DNA of 64,000 bases from Pseudooceanicola marinus (lineage in GTDB: Bacteria; Pseudomonadota; Alphaproteobacteria; Rhodobacterales; Rhodobacteraceae), in contig NZ_JAIVMC010000010.1 in assembly GCF_020177265.1 (NCBI RefSeq), forward strand, positions 124,001-188,000, given 5' to 3'. Of this stretch, positions 1 through 8,301 are shown piece by piece. Positions within the stretch are counted from its first letter, which is position 1, and every line of letters begins with the position of its first letter. Made by a program: the position numbers and the translations under genes. The notes beneath the pieces were generated by a model. The model worked only from the letters and a program-made list of their open reading frames with translations. It did no database searches and was not told the origin of the DNA.

Positions 1-246
1 TTCGGCGAGACGCTGGACATGTCGCTGGAAACCGTCTTCGTCGATGACATCGATCGTGGCACCGAGGCGGACGGCTACACGCTCTACAACCTGCGGGCCA
101 CCTACAAGCCGCAGATGGGCGGTTTCGACGGCACCGAGGTGCGTTTCGGCGTGGAAAACCTGTCGGATGAAACCTACGGGCCCCGCCTGTCGGCCCGCAA
201 CGCTGCCGGCCGCACCTTCAAGGTCACGCTGGCGAAGACCTTCTGA
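1..246 (+). CDS. TonB-dependent outer-membrane receptor, C-terminal fragment
   Basis: The reading frame is open from base 1 and ends at TGA 244-246, leaving about 81 residues. The sequence alternates polar and hydrophobic residues like outer-membrane beta strands (TLYNLRATY, VRFGVENLSDETYG) and ends in Phe, the usual last residue of outer-membrane barrels. The pattern fits the last strands of a TonB-dependent receptor, perhaps the heme/siderophore type, which imports an iron compound using TonB energy. The plug and most of the barrel lie outside the window, so the substrate cannot be judged. Two hairpins follow the stop, so this gene is probably the end of its transcript and not part of the efflux operon downstream. 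Confidence 0.8.
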   Translation, partial: FGETLDMSLETVFVDDIDRGTEADGYTLYNLRATYKPQMGGFDGTEVRFGVENLSDETYGPRLSARNAAGRTFKVTLAKTF

Positions 247-269
247 TCGCCGCATCATCAGACCACATC

Positions 270-321
270 GGCCCGAACCGTTCGGGCCAGCCTGGGCCCC
301 GCCATCGCGCGGGGCCCTTTT
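270..321 (+). terminator. Double hairpin terminator after the TonB receptor
   Basis: There are two adjacent perfect hairpins: an 8-bp stem 270-277/281-288 and a 9-bp stem 294-302/309-317 (GGGCCCCGC/GCGGGGCCC). The second is followed by TTTT at 318-321. This is a normal intrinsic terminator for the receptor gene and separates it from the efflux operon. Confidence 0.8.
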
Positions 322-367
322 CGTACAGGGCGGGGGAAGGGGGCCGCACCGGCGTACGACAGAACGG

Positions 368-398
368 TGACACTGATGTCATCTTGACATTCGTGTCA
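368..398 (+). promoter_or_regulatory. Tandem TGACA-N4-TGTCA operators and likely promoter of RND operon 1
   Basis: Two palindromes of the same form, TGACA-N4-TGTCA, lie at 368-381 and 385-398, 17 bp apart start to start. The second overlaps a TTGACA (384-389) that looks like a -35 box, about 60 bp before the first adaptor gene. A repressor bound here would block RNA polymerase. The TetR gene that closes the operon (5730-6431) is the obvious candidate. That link is inferred from context and has not been shown. Confidence 0.6.
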
Positions 399-446
399 TT
401 TCGGTGAATCCCTTCGCCTCGAACCGGCGCGTTTCAGGAGGCCTGC

Positions 447-1559
447 ATGACAGGAACACCGACCCGGCGCGGGGCACTGGCCCTGCTTGCCCTGCCTGCT
501 CTCATCACCCTGGCCCTGCCGCCCGTCGCCCGCGCGGCGGAGGAGGCGACCCAGGCTTCGACCCCGGCCTCGGCCCTGCCGGTGACCGTCGTCGATGCCC
601 GCATGACCGCGCCCGAACGCAGCATCCGCCTGACCGGCACCATCGAGGCGCTGGACAGCTATCCGGCCGGGTTCCGCGATGGCGGGCGGGTGATTTCCGT
701 TGCCGTCGACGTGGGCGACGAGGTGCAGAAGGGGGATGAGATCGCCCGGGTCGACCCGACCCGCACCGAGGCGGCCCTGCGCGCCGCCCGCGCCTCCGTC
801 GATGCCACGCAGGCCGCGCTGGACCAGGCAGATCAGGCCCGCACCCGCGCCGAAAGCCTGCTGGAGCGCGGCTCGGGCACCCAGGCGGACCTGGACAGCG
901 CGACCGAGGCCTACCTGACCGCCCGCGCCGCCCGTGACCAGGCCGAGGCGCAACTGGCCACCGCGCGCCGCGCCTTCGAGGATACCATTCTGACCGCCGT
1001 GGACGATGCCATCGTCACCGACCGCAGCGCCGAACCCGGCCAGGTCGTGGGGGAGGGGCAGCCGATCGTCACCCTTGCTTCGCTGGAAGGGCGCGAGGCG
1101 GTGTTCCTGACGCCGGATGATCCGCGCCTGTCGGATATCCTCGGCCAGGAGGTCGCCATCCGCCCGCTTGAAGGCGAGGTGCGCCTGCGCGTGCCGGTGA
1201 CCGAGGTCTCCCCCGTGGTGGCCGAGACCGGCACGGTGACGGCCAAGGCCGCGATCACCGGCGAGGTGGCCCATGGATTCACCATCGGCGAGGCCGTCAT
1301 CGGAGAGCTGCGCCTGACCGGACGGCCCGTGATTTCGGTGCCCTGGACGGCGCTGACCTCCGCAGGGGGCGCGCCGGCCGTCTGGCGCTTGCCGGAGGGA
1401 TCGGACCAAGTGGCATTGCAACGGATCGAGATCGAGGGCTTCACCCGGGACCGGGTCGAGGTCGCCTCGGGGCTGACCGGCGGGGATCGCGTGGTGGCCG
1501 AAGGGTCGCATGCGCTGTTCCCCGGGCGCCAGGTGATCGTGCTGGAGGATGCGCAATGA
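447..1559 (+). CDS. RND efflux periplasmic adaptor subunit (first of two)
   Basis: A 370-residue membrane-fusion protein that would link an inner-membrane RND pump to an outer-membrane channel. Residues 1-30 are an export signal ending ARA before AEE. Then come the split biotinyl-lipoyl-like domain (GGRVISVAVDVGDEVQKGD, about 87-105, rejoining near 180-215), an Ala/Gln/Glu-rich coiled-coil hairpin (about 105-175), and the beta-barrel and membrane-proximal domains. The ATG at 447 has AGGAG seven bases upstream. The stop overlaps the start of the next adaptor (ATGA). Two adaptors serving one pump recalls TriA and TriB of Pseudomonas TriABC, where both are needed. No outer-membrane channel gene is present. 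Substrate unknown. Confidence 0.9.
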   Translation: MTGTPTRRGALALLALPALITLALPPVARAAEEATQASTPASALPVTVVDARMTAPERSIRLTGTIEALDSYPAGFRDGGRVISVAVDVGDEVQKGDEIARVDPTRTEAALRAARASVDATQAALDQADQARTRAESLLERGSGTQADLDSATEAYLTARAARDQAEAQLATARRAFEDTILTAVDDAIVTDRSAEPGQVVGEGQPIVTLASLEGREAVFLTPDDPRLSDILGQEVAIRPLEGEVRLRVPVTEVSPVVAETGTVTAKAAITGEVAHGFTIGEAVIGELRLTGRPVISVPWTALTSAGGAPAVWRLPEGSDQVALQRIEIEGFTRDRVEVASGLTGGDRVVAEGSHALFPGRQVIVLEDAQ

Positions 1560-2665
1560 CCCATCAAGCTAATGTCCGGCGCGCCCCGGTGGCCCTGCTG
1601 CTGGCGGCGCTGCTTCTGCTGATCGCCCCCCTGCCATCCCGCGCCGCCGAGGAGGCTGCCGATGGGGCGGCAGAGGCCCGTGCCCCGCGTCCGGTGGTGA
1701 CCGAAATCGTCTCCGCCGACCCGACCCGGCAGCGTGCCTTCCCCGGCACCATCGAGGCCAAGCACCAGGCCGAGTTGGCCTTCCAGACCATCGGGCGCAT
1801 CGCGCGGCTGGATGTGGCGCCGGGCGATGTCGTGGCCCGGGACGAGGTGCTGGCGGTGCTCGACCGGGTCAGCCTGCAGGAAGACCTGCGCGCCGCCGAG
1901 GCCGCCCTGTCCTCGGCGCAGGCCGAGGCCGATTTCGCCGAGCAGAGCTATTCCCGCGTCCGCGCCCTGGCGGATCGCGACATCGCCGCCCAGGCGCAGG
2001 TGGAACAGGCGCTGGCCAACCGTGATGCCACCGCCGCCCAGGTCGCCGCCGCGGAGGCCGATCTGGCCGCCGCCCAAGAGGCGCTGACCTACGGCAGCCT
2101 CACCGCGCCGATGGACGGCGTTGTGCTGGACACCCCCGTCGAGACCGGCACCGTCGTGTCGGCCGGCACCACGGTCGTCGTGCTGGCGGGGCTGACCGAC
2201 CGCGAGGCGGTGATCGACGTGCCCGGCGATTTCCTGACGCTGCTGCCGGAGGACGCCCGATTCGAACTGCGCCGCCACGAAGGCGGCGAGCGCGCCGTGC
2301 CGGCCCGCCTGCGCCTGGTGGAACCCGTGGCCGACGAGGCCCTGCGCGCGCGCCGCCTGCGTCTGACCATCACCGGCGACGAAAGCGTCTTTCGCATCGG
2401 CAGCCTGATCTCCGCCACCTACGAGGCCGAGGCGGAGGCGGTGATGACCCTGCCGCGCGCCGCCGTCATCGGTGCCGACGGCGATCCGGCGGTCTGGCGC
2501 GTGGGCCCGGGGGCCCGGCGGGTGCATCGCGTGCCGGTCACCCTGGGCGCCGTGATCGGCGACCGGGTCGAGATTCGCAGCGGCATCGCCGTGGGCGACG
2601 AAATCATCGTGCGTGGGGCACAGTCCTTGGAAGACGGCCAGCCGGTCGGGGAGCGTGAGCAATGA
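1556..2665 (+). CDS. RND efflux periplasmic adaptor subunit (second of two)
   Basis: A 369-residue membrane-fusion protein. It has an export signal (residues 1-30, ending SRA before AEEAADG), a lipoyl-like motif (AELAFQTIGRIARLDVAPGD), an Ala-rich coiled-coil hairpin around 105-170, and the second lipoyl half TAPMDGVVLDTPVETGTVV. It overlaps the first adaptor by four bases (ATGA) and its stop overlaps the pump start the same way, so the three proteins are translationally coupled. It resembles its partner in layout but differs clearly in sequence, so it is not a recent duplicate. A hetero-oligomeric adaptor ring is likely by analogy with TriABC. Confidence 0.9.
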   Translation: MTHQANVRRAPVALLLAALLLLIAPLPSRAAEEAADGAAEARAPRPVVTEIVSADPTRQRAFPGTIEAKHQAELAFQTIGRIARLDVAPGDVVARDEVLAVLDRVSLQEDLRAAEAALSSAQAEADFAEQSYSRVRALADRDIAAQAQVEQALANRDATAAQVAAAEADLAAAQEALTYGSLTAPMDGVVLDTPVETGTVVSAGTTVVVLAGLTDREAVIDVPGDFLTLLPEDARFELRRHEGGERAVPARLRLVEPVADEALRARRLRLTITGDESVFRIGSLISATYEAEAEAVMTLPRAAVIGADGDPAVWRVGPGARRVHRVPVTLGAVIGDRVEIRSGIAVGDEIIVRGAQSLEDGQPVGEREQ

Positions 2666-5600
2666 AAAAGGGCTTCAACCTGTCCGACTGGGCGCTGAAC
2701 CACCGCTCCTTCGTGTGGTTCCTGATGATCATCAGCCTTGCCGCGGGCGCCTTCGCCTACGCCTCCATGGGCCGCGAGGAGGATCCCAGCTTCACCATCA
2801 AGACCATGGTCGTCTCCGCCGCGCTGCCCGGCGCCACGGCCGAGGAAACCGTGACCCAGGTCACCGACCGGATCGAGAAGAAGCTACAGGAGCTGGACAC
2901 TCTCGATACCACCCGCTCCGTCACCTACCCGGGCCAGACCGTAGTCTACGTCGACCTGCTGCCCGAGGTGCGCGGGCCGGCGGTGGAGGCCAACTGGCTG
3001 AAGGTGCGCAACATGATGTCCGACATCCGCGGCGACATGCCGGAGGAATTCGGCGGCTTCTTCTTCAACGACGACTTTGGCGACGTCTACGGGTCGATCT
3101 ACGCCTTCACCGCCGACGGCTTCAGCCCGCGTGAACTGGAACAGCGGGTGGAGGAGGTGCGCTCCGCCGTGCTGCAACTGGATGCCGCCGGCAAGGTGGA
3201 GCTTCTGGGCGTGCGCGACCCGGTGGTGCATGTCGAGTTCTCCACCGCGCGGCTGGCCGCGCTTGGCCTCGACAAACAGACGGTGATGAACACCCTGGCG
3301 GCGCAGAACGCCATCGTGCCCTCGGGCTTCATCCACACCGGGGAGGAGCAGATCCTGGTGCGGGTCACCGGCCAGTTCACCTCCGCCGAGGACCTGGCCT
3401 ATGCGCCGCTGCGCGCGGGCGAGACCTTCTTCACCCTGGCCGACGTGGCGGATGTGACCGCAGGCTACGAGGATCCGCCGTCCTCCCTCTTCCGCTTCAA
3501 CGGAGATGAGGGGATCGCGCTGATCACCGGCATGCGCGAGGGCGAGAACATCCTCGATTTCGGCGAGGATCTGCACGGTCTGATGGACCGGATCGCCGAG
3601 GAGCTGCCCGTGGGGATTGAGATGCACAAGGTGGCCGACCAGCCGCATGTGGTGGAGGAATCGATCAACCACTTCGTCAAGGCGCTGGTCGAGGCGGTGG
3701 TGATCGTTCTGGCCGTCTCCTTCGTGTCGCTGGGCCTGCGTGCGGGGCTGGTGGTGTCGCTGTCGATTCCGCTGGTGCTGGCGATCACCTTCGTCATCCT
3801 GGATGCCATGGGGATTACCCTGCAGCGGATCTCGCTGGGGGCGCTGATCATCGCGCTTGGCCTGCTGGTGGATGACGCGATGATCGCCATCGAGACCATG
3901 ATCAGCCGTCTTGAACTGGGCGAAAGCCTGGGCAAGGCCGCCAGCTATGCCTGGACCTCCATCGCCTTCCCGATGCTGACCGGCACGCTGGTCACCGTGG
4001 CGGGCTTCATCCCGATCGGGCTGAATGCCAGCCAGGCGGGGGAATACACCCGGTCGCTGTTCTACGTGATCGCCATTTCGCTGGTCATCTCCTGGGTGGT
4101 GGCGGTGCTGTTCGCGCCGGTGCTGGGGGCAACCTTCCTGCCCCGCAAGATGAAGCACGAGGAACACAAGGCGGGCCGCATCCGCCGGACCTTCCACGTG
4201 GTGCTGCGCGGGGCGATGCGGTTCAAGTGGCTGACCATCGTGCTGACCGTCGCGGCCTTCGGCGTCTCCATCGTCGGGCTGCAAAAGGTGGAACAGCAGT
4301 TCTTCCCGACCTCGGACCGTAACGAGATCATGGTGGACGTGACCCTGCGCCAGAACGCGGATTTCGACGCCACCAATGCCGAGATCAAGGTCTTCGAGGC
4401 CTGGCTGGCCGAGCAGCCCGAGGCGCAGTACTGGTCGACCTACGTGGGCCGGGGCGCGCCGCGCTTCCTGCTGACGCTGGATGCGCTGACCGCGACGCCC
4501 AACATCGGCCAGATCATCCTGATGACCGAGACCAACGAGGCACGGGACAGGCTGCGCGACAAGATCGCGGCCTTCGACAAGACGCGCCCGGCGGCGGAGT
4601 ATTTCCCCAAGTTCGTCGAGATGGGCCCGCCCGTGGGCAAGCCGGTGCAATACCGGGTCGCCGGGCCGGACTATGAAACCCTGCGCGATCACGCCCGCGA
4701 CCTGGCCGCGACGCTGTCCGAGGACCCGCGCCTGACGGCGATCTCTCTGGACTGGAACGAACCGGCCCGCGTCGTGCGCGTGGTGCTGGACCAAGCGCGG
4801 TTGCGCCAGCTGGGGCTGACCCAGCAGGACGTCGGCCAGGCCCTCTATTCCCTCTTCGAGGGGGCGCCGATCACCGACCTGCGCAGCGGGACGAAGCTGA
4901 TCTCGGTGCTGGCACGGGGCGTGGAGGCGGATCGGACGACGCTGGAATCGCTGGAAAACCTGCAGCTGGGCAATGCACAGGGCACGCCCATCCCGCTGTC
5001 GGCCTTTGCCCGGCTGGAATGGACCACCGAACAGCCCGTCATCCACCAGGAAGACCGGGTGCCGACGATCACCGTCAAGGCCGCGATCACCAACGGCGAT
5101 CAGCCCGCCACGGTGGTTGCCGACCTGGCCCCGGCCATCGACGCCTTCGCCGCCGATCTGCCCGCGGCCTACAGCGTCGAGGTGGGTGGCTCTGTCGAAA
5201 GCTCGGCCGAGAGCCAGGAGCCGATCGCGGCGATCGTGCCGATCATGGTGCTGATCATGCTGACCCTGGTGATGGTCCAGATGCAGAGCTTCCGCCTGAT
5301 GTTCGTGGTGCTTGCCGTGGCACCCCTGGGGATGATCGGCGTGGTGGCGGCCCTGCTGCCCGCCGGCGCGCCCCTGGGCTTCGTCGCGATCCTGGGCGTC
5401 CTGGCCCTGATCGGCATCCTGATCCGCAACTCGATCATCCTCTTCCAGGAGGTGAAGGACCTGCTGGATCGCGGCCGCACCCGCTGGGAAGCGGTGTTCG
5501 AGGCCTCCGACAGTCGCGCCCGGCCGATCCTGCTGACGGCGGCCGCGGCCTCGCTGGCGCTGATCCCGATCTCGCGCCAGGTGTTCTGGGGGCCGATGGC

Positions 5601-5733
5601 CTACGCCATGATGGGCGGCATCATCGCCGGGACGCTGATCACCCTGCTGTTCGCGCCAGCGCTCTACTGCGCCGTCTTCGGGGTGAAGCGCCCCGAGGCG
5701 GGTGACGACACCACGAAGGCGCGCGCGACATGA
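2662..5733 (+). CDS. RND multidrug efflux pump, inner-membrane subunit (operon 1)
   Basis: 1023 residues, the normal length for an AcrB-family proton-driven pump. The layout is standard: N-terminal membrane helix (about 14-34), a large periplasmic loop, six helices from about 335 to 500, a second periplasmic loop, then the C-terminal helices. The proton-relay pair in helix 4 is present (LLVDDAM, Asp404-Asp405). The C-terminal half carries the matching helix cluster (PIMVLIMLTLVMVQMQSF onward). It is coupled by ATGA overlaps to the adaptor before it and the TetR gene after it. Substrates cannot be deduced. The REEDP motif after helix 1 is typical of the less-studied AcrB-like pumps found beside paired adaptors. 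Confidence 0.93.
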   Translation: MKKGFNLSDWALNHRSFVWFLMIISLAAGAFAYASMGREEDPSFTIKTMVVSAALPGATAEETVTQVTDRIEKKLQELDTLDTTRSVTYPGQTVVYVDLLPEVRGPAVEANWLKVRNMMSDIRGDMPEEFGGFFFNDDFGDVYGSIYAFTADGFSPRELEQRVEEVRSAVLQLDAAGKVELLGVRDPVVHVEFSTARLAALGLDKQTVMNTLAAQNAIVPSGFIHTGEEQILVRVTGQFTSAEDLAYAPLRAGETFFTLADVADVTAGYEDPPSSLFRFNGDEGIALITGMREGENILDFGEDLHGLMDRIAEELPVGIEMHKVADQPHVVEESINHFVKALVEAVVIVLAVSFVSLGLRAGLVVSLSIPLVLAITFVILDAMGITLQRISLGALIIALGLLVDDAMIAIETMISRLELGESLGKAASYAWTSIAFPMLTGTLVTVAGFIPIGLNASQAGEYTRSLFYVIAISLVISWVVAVLFAPVLGATFLPRKMKHEEHKAGRIRRTFHVVLRGAMRFKWLTIVLTVAAFGVSIVGLQKVEQQFFPTSDRNEIMVDVTLRQNADFDATNAEIKVFEAWLAEQPEAQYWSTYVGRGAPRFLLTLDALTATPNIGQIILMTETNEARDRLRDKIAAFDKTRPAAEYFPKFVEMGPPVGKPVQYRVAGPDYETLRDHARDLAATLSEDPRLTAISLDWNEPARVVRVVLDQARLRQLGLTQQDVGQALYSLFEGAPITDLRSGTKLISVLARGVEADRTTLESLENLQLGNAQGTPIPLSAFARLEWTTEQPVIHQEDRVPTITVKAAITNGDQPATVVADLAPAIDAFAADLPAAYSVEVGGSVESSAESQEPIAAIVPIMVLIMLTLVMVQMQSFRLMFVVLAVAPLGMIGVVAALLPAGAPLGFVAILGVLALIGILIRNSIILFQEVKDLLDRGRTRWEAVFEASDSRARPILLTAAAASLALIPISRQVFWGPMAYAMMGGIIAGTLITLLFAPALYCAVFGVKRPEAGDDTTKARAT

Positions 5734-6431
5734 CCGGAGAGCACAGGAAGGCCGGGGACCACAGGAAGGTCGTCGCCGCGCAGCGCCGCGAGAAGATGCG
5801 CCACCGCCTGATCGAGGCGGCGGTGCTGGTCTTCGCGGCCAAGCCCCATGGCGACGTGGTGATCGAGGACATCGTCGCCGAGGCCGGCGTGGCGCGGGGC
5901 ACCTTCTACAAGTATTTCGATACGGTGGAGGCGCTGCTGCAGGCCGCGAAGATCACCATGGGCCACGAGATTCTGGAGATGGTGCTGCAGGAGCCGCGCG
6001 TCTCCGAGGATCCGGCACGGGCGCTGGCCCATGACATCAAGCGGTTCATCCAGACCTGTCGCCGCTACCGGATCATCGGCTGTTTCTCCACCCGCACGGG
6101 GTTGGGCCCGGCCGAGCTGCTGGAGGAGCCCTTGCCGCGCTACCTGGCGGAGGGCACGGCCTCGGGGCGGTTCTGCGCACTGCCGGACTGGCTGGTGAAG
6201 AATATCCTGAAGACCGCCGTGCTATCGGTGCTGATCCGCGAGGAAACCGGGGTCGACCAGCCGGGCGATGATTGCCTGTCCGTCGCCGCCGTGCTGCGCA
6301 GTTTCGGCGTGCCGCGCGACGAGGCGGAGGCGCTGTCGCAGGTGGAGGGCGCGGCGTTGGCCGCCGCCCCCGATACCCTGATCGCCCGGGCCGAGACGAT
6401 CCGCGCCGCAAGCAGCGACGCCCACCACTAG
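5730..6431 (+). CDS. TetR/AcrR family regulator, probable repressor of RND operon 1
   Basis: A 233-residue TetR-type protein. The N-terminal helix-turn-helix lies at about residues 20-66 (LIEAAVLVFAA, VIEDIVAEAGVARGTFYKYF). The rest is the variable helical ligand-binding and dimer domain. It is the last gene of the efflux operon and overlaps the pump gene by four bases, so it is made with the pump. TetR repressors placed this way usually repress their own operon and release it when a pump substrate binds. The two TGACA-N4-TGTCA palindromes at 368-398 are the likely binding sites. The effector is unknown. Confidence 0.88.
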   Translation: MTGEHRKAGDHRKVVAAQRREKMRHRLIEAAVLVFAAKPHGDVVIEDIVAEAGVARGTFYKYFDTVEALLQAAKITMGHEILEMVLQEPRVSEDPARALAHDIKRFIQTCRRYRIIGCFSTRTGLGPAELLEEPLPRYLAEGTASGRFCALPDWLVKNILKTAVLSVLIREETGVDQPGDDCLSVAAVLRSFGVPRDEAEALSQVEGAALAAAPDTLIARAETIRAASSDAHH

Positions 6432-6472
6432 GGGCAGGTCTCCGCCCAGGCGAGTTCACATTGCGTTCAGTG

Positions 6473-6492
6473 CGTTCATTCCTGATTGAACG
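6473..6492 (+). promoter_or_regulatory. Palindromic operator CGTTCA-N8-TGAACG before the GbsR-type gene
   Basis: A perfect 6-bp inverted repeat with an 8-bp centre, preceded by two further GTTCA half-sites (6454-6458 and 6464-6469). It sits 30 bases before the chosen ATG at 6522 and is probably where the MarR/GbsR-type regulator controls its own operon. Confidence 0.5.
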
Positions 6493-6521
6493 GAATCGCC
6501 GCTCGTGTCACCACGGGCGGC

Positions 6522-7013
6522 ATGAACGATACGGCGATTGACGAATTCATCCAGGCCATGGGCCAGCTCTGGCACTCCGAAGGGCGTCCGCGCATCGCGG
6601 GGCAGGTCCTGGCCTACCTGATCGTCGCCGGAGAGCCGCGCAGCCTGCAACAGATGTGCGACGCGCTGCAGATCTCCAAGGGATCGGCCTCCACCAACGC
6701 ACGGCTGCTGGAAGACACCGGGGCGCTGCGCCGCGTGCGCCCGCTGGGCGCGCGGCAGGACGCCTGGCTGGCGGTGCCGAACCCCAGCCTGGCCCTGTTG
6801 CAGACGGTGACCCGGCGATTCCGCACCAGCGCGGATGCGATCACCCGGCTGGCCGGGGCCTTCCCGGAGGGCATGGCGGCGGCGCAGGGCCGGGTCGAGG
6901 ATTTCGCCGATTTCTACCGCCGCTCGGCGGATTTCATGGACGAATGGGCGGCGCGGGTCGGGCAGGATTGCCAGGCCGAGCCGGGGGAGAGCAAGACAGA
7001 TGGCGAAGACTGA
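6522..7013 (+). CDS. GbsR/MarR-type transcriptional regulator of RND operon 2
   Basis: A 163-residue winged-helix protein of the GbsR branch of the MarR superfamily. The recognition region SLQQMCDALQISKGSASTNARLLEDTGALRRV (quoted here as its ends: SLQQMCDALQ to TGALRRV) is clear at about residues 40-70. These regulators often sit first in RND efflux operons and repress them. I chose ATG 6522 (MNDTAIDEF). A longer frame from 6486 would begin inside the palindromic operator and adds residues unlike the family. The end overlaps the adaptor start at 7000 by 14 bases, so the two are coupled. Confidence 0.83.
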   Translation: MNDTAIDEFIQAMGQLWHSEGRPRIAGQVLAYLIVAGEPRSLQQMCDALQISKGSASTNARLLEDTGALRRVRPLGARQDAWLAVPNPSLALLQTVTRRFRTSADAITRLAGAFPEGMAAAQGRVEDFADFYRRSADFMDEWAARVGQDCQAEPGESKTDGED

Positions 7014-8301
7014 CGGCACCGGCGATGCGCCCGGGACGCGGGACGCAACCGAGAAGCCCGACTGGGCGCTGAGCCGCCGCGAGCGCCGCGCCAAGGCGCG
7101 GGCCGCAGCGGGCGAGCCGCCGCGGAAGCGGCGCGGCTGGATCCTCTGGCTGGTGGTGATCGTGGCGCTGGCGGGTGGCGCGGCCTGGTACATCTCCGGC
7201 GGGGCCGAGACCCTGGCCAGCTTGCGCGGCGAAGAAAGCGCGGAAGACGGTGTCGCGAGCGAGGCTGCGCCGACGGAGGCCGCCGACTCGGCCGATCAGG
7301 TCATGCAACTGCTGCCCTCCGAACTGGCCGAGGTACAGCCCGCCCGCCTGCGCGAGACGGTGAAGGCCACCGGCTCCCTGTCGCCGTCGCGGCAACTGGC
7401 GATCCCGGCGGAGGTTTCCGCCCGGGTGACCGAGGTTCTGGTGCGCGCGGGCGACGCGGTCGAGGCCGGCCAGCTCCTGGTGCAGCTGGACGTGGAAACC
7501 CTGCGCAACCAGCTGGACCAGCAGCGCGCCACGGCAGAGGCCACCCGCGCGCAGCTGCGTCTGGCGCAGACCCAGCTGGAGCGCACGCAATCCCTGGTCG
7601 GTCGCGGCCTGTCGCCCGAAAGCCAGCTGGACGCCGGCCAGGCCGAGGTGGATCAACTTGCGGCTTCGCTGGCCGCGCAGGAGAAATCCGTCGCAAACGC
7701 CGAGGAAAGCCTGAAACACGCCCGCGTCATGGCGCCCTTCGCCGGTGTGATCTCCGCGCGGGAGGTCGATCCGGGCGCCTATGTCGCCACCGGCACCGCG
7801 CTGCTGTCGCTGGTGGACCTGTCGACGCTGGAATTCGAGGCCGCCGTGCCCGTCCGCTACACGCCCGAGCTGGCGCCGGGCCAGGTGGTCGAACTGTCGG
7901 TCGAAGGGGTTGCGGGCCGGGATTTCACCGGCACCGTCGACCGGATCAGCCCGGTGGCGATCGAGGGTACTCGCATGCTGCCCGTCTACGTGGTGATCGA
8001 GAACCCCGAGACCCTGCTGCGTGGCGGCATGTTCGCCGCCGGTCGTGTCGTGCTGGAGGAAAAGGAGGACGCCCTGGGCATCCCCGCCGACGCCCTGCGC
8101 GAGGATGACGAGGGCCCCTTCGTCCTGAAACGCGAGGGCGACCGGGTGGTCCGCCAGCCCGTCGAGGTCGCCCGCACCTGGGAGGCCGGCGCCGTGGCGG
8201 AGATTGCCGGGGGCCTGCTACCGGGTGACGTGATCGTCGCGCAACCGCTGGATCAGCTGCGCGCCGGCAGCCGCATCCTGGTGGTGGGAGAGGACCAATG
8301 A
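7000..8301 (+). CDS. RND efflux periplasmic adaptor subunit (operon 2), membrane anchored
   Basis: A 433-residue membrane-fusion protein. The first 45 residues are polar and cytoplasmic (SRRERRAKARA). A single membrane helix follows (WILWLVVIVALAGGAAWYI, about 47-65) in place of a cleaved signal. The lipoyl halves (VSARVTEVLVRAGDAVEAGQ and KHARVMAPFAGVISAREVDPG) flank a coiled-coil hairpin with repeated LAQTQLERTQ-type heptads. The beta-barrel domain follows. The start at 7000 has GGGGGAGA upstream and lies within the end of the regulator gene. The stop overlaps the pump start (ATGA). It would deliver substrate from the pump at 8298 to an outer-membrane channel encoded elsewhere. Confidence 0.92.
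   Translation: MAKTDGTGDAPGTRDATEKPDWALSRRERRAKARAAAGEPPRKRRGWILWLVVIVALAGGAAWYISGGAETLASLRGEESAEDGVASEAAPTEAADSADQVMQLLPSELAEVQPARLRETVKATGSLSPSRQLAIPAEVSARVTEVLVRAGDAVEAGQLLVQLDVETLRNQLDQQRATAEATRAQLRLAQTQLERTQSLVGRGLSPESQLDAGQAEVDQLAASLAAQEKSVANAEESLKHARVMAPFAGVISAREVDPGAYVATGTALLSLVDLSTLEFEAAVPVRYTPELAPGQVVELSVEGVAGRDFTGTVDRISPVAIEGTRMLPVYVVIENPETLLRGGMFAAGRVVLEEKEDALGIPADALREDDEGPFVLKREGDRVVRQPVEVARTWEAGAVAEIAGGLLPGDVIVAQPLDQLRAGSRILVVGEDQ

Noticed and set aside
2884-5046. A 720-codon reverse frame opposite the operon 1 pump gene
   Set aside because: Its composition (His, Gln, Arg and Gly rich) is that of an antisense shadow of a GC-rich gene. The pump on the other strand has clear motifs.
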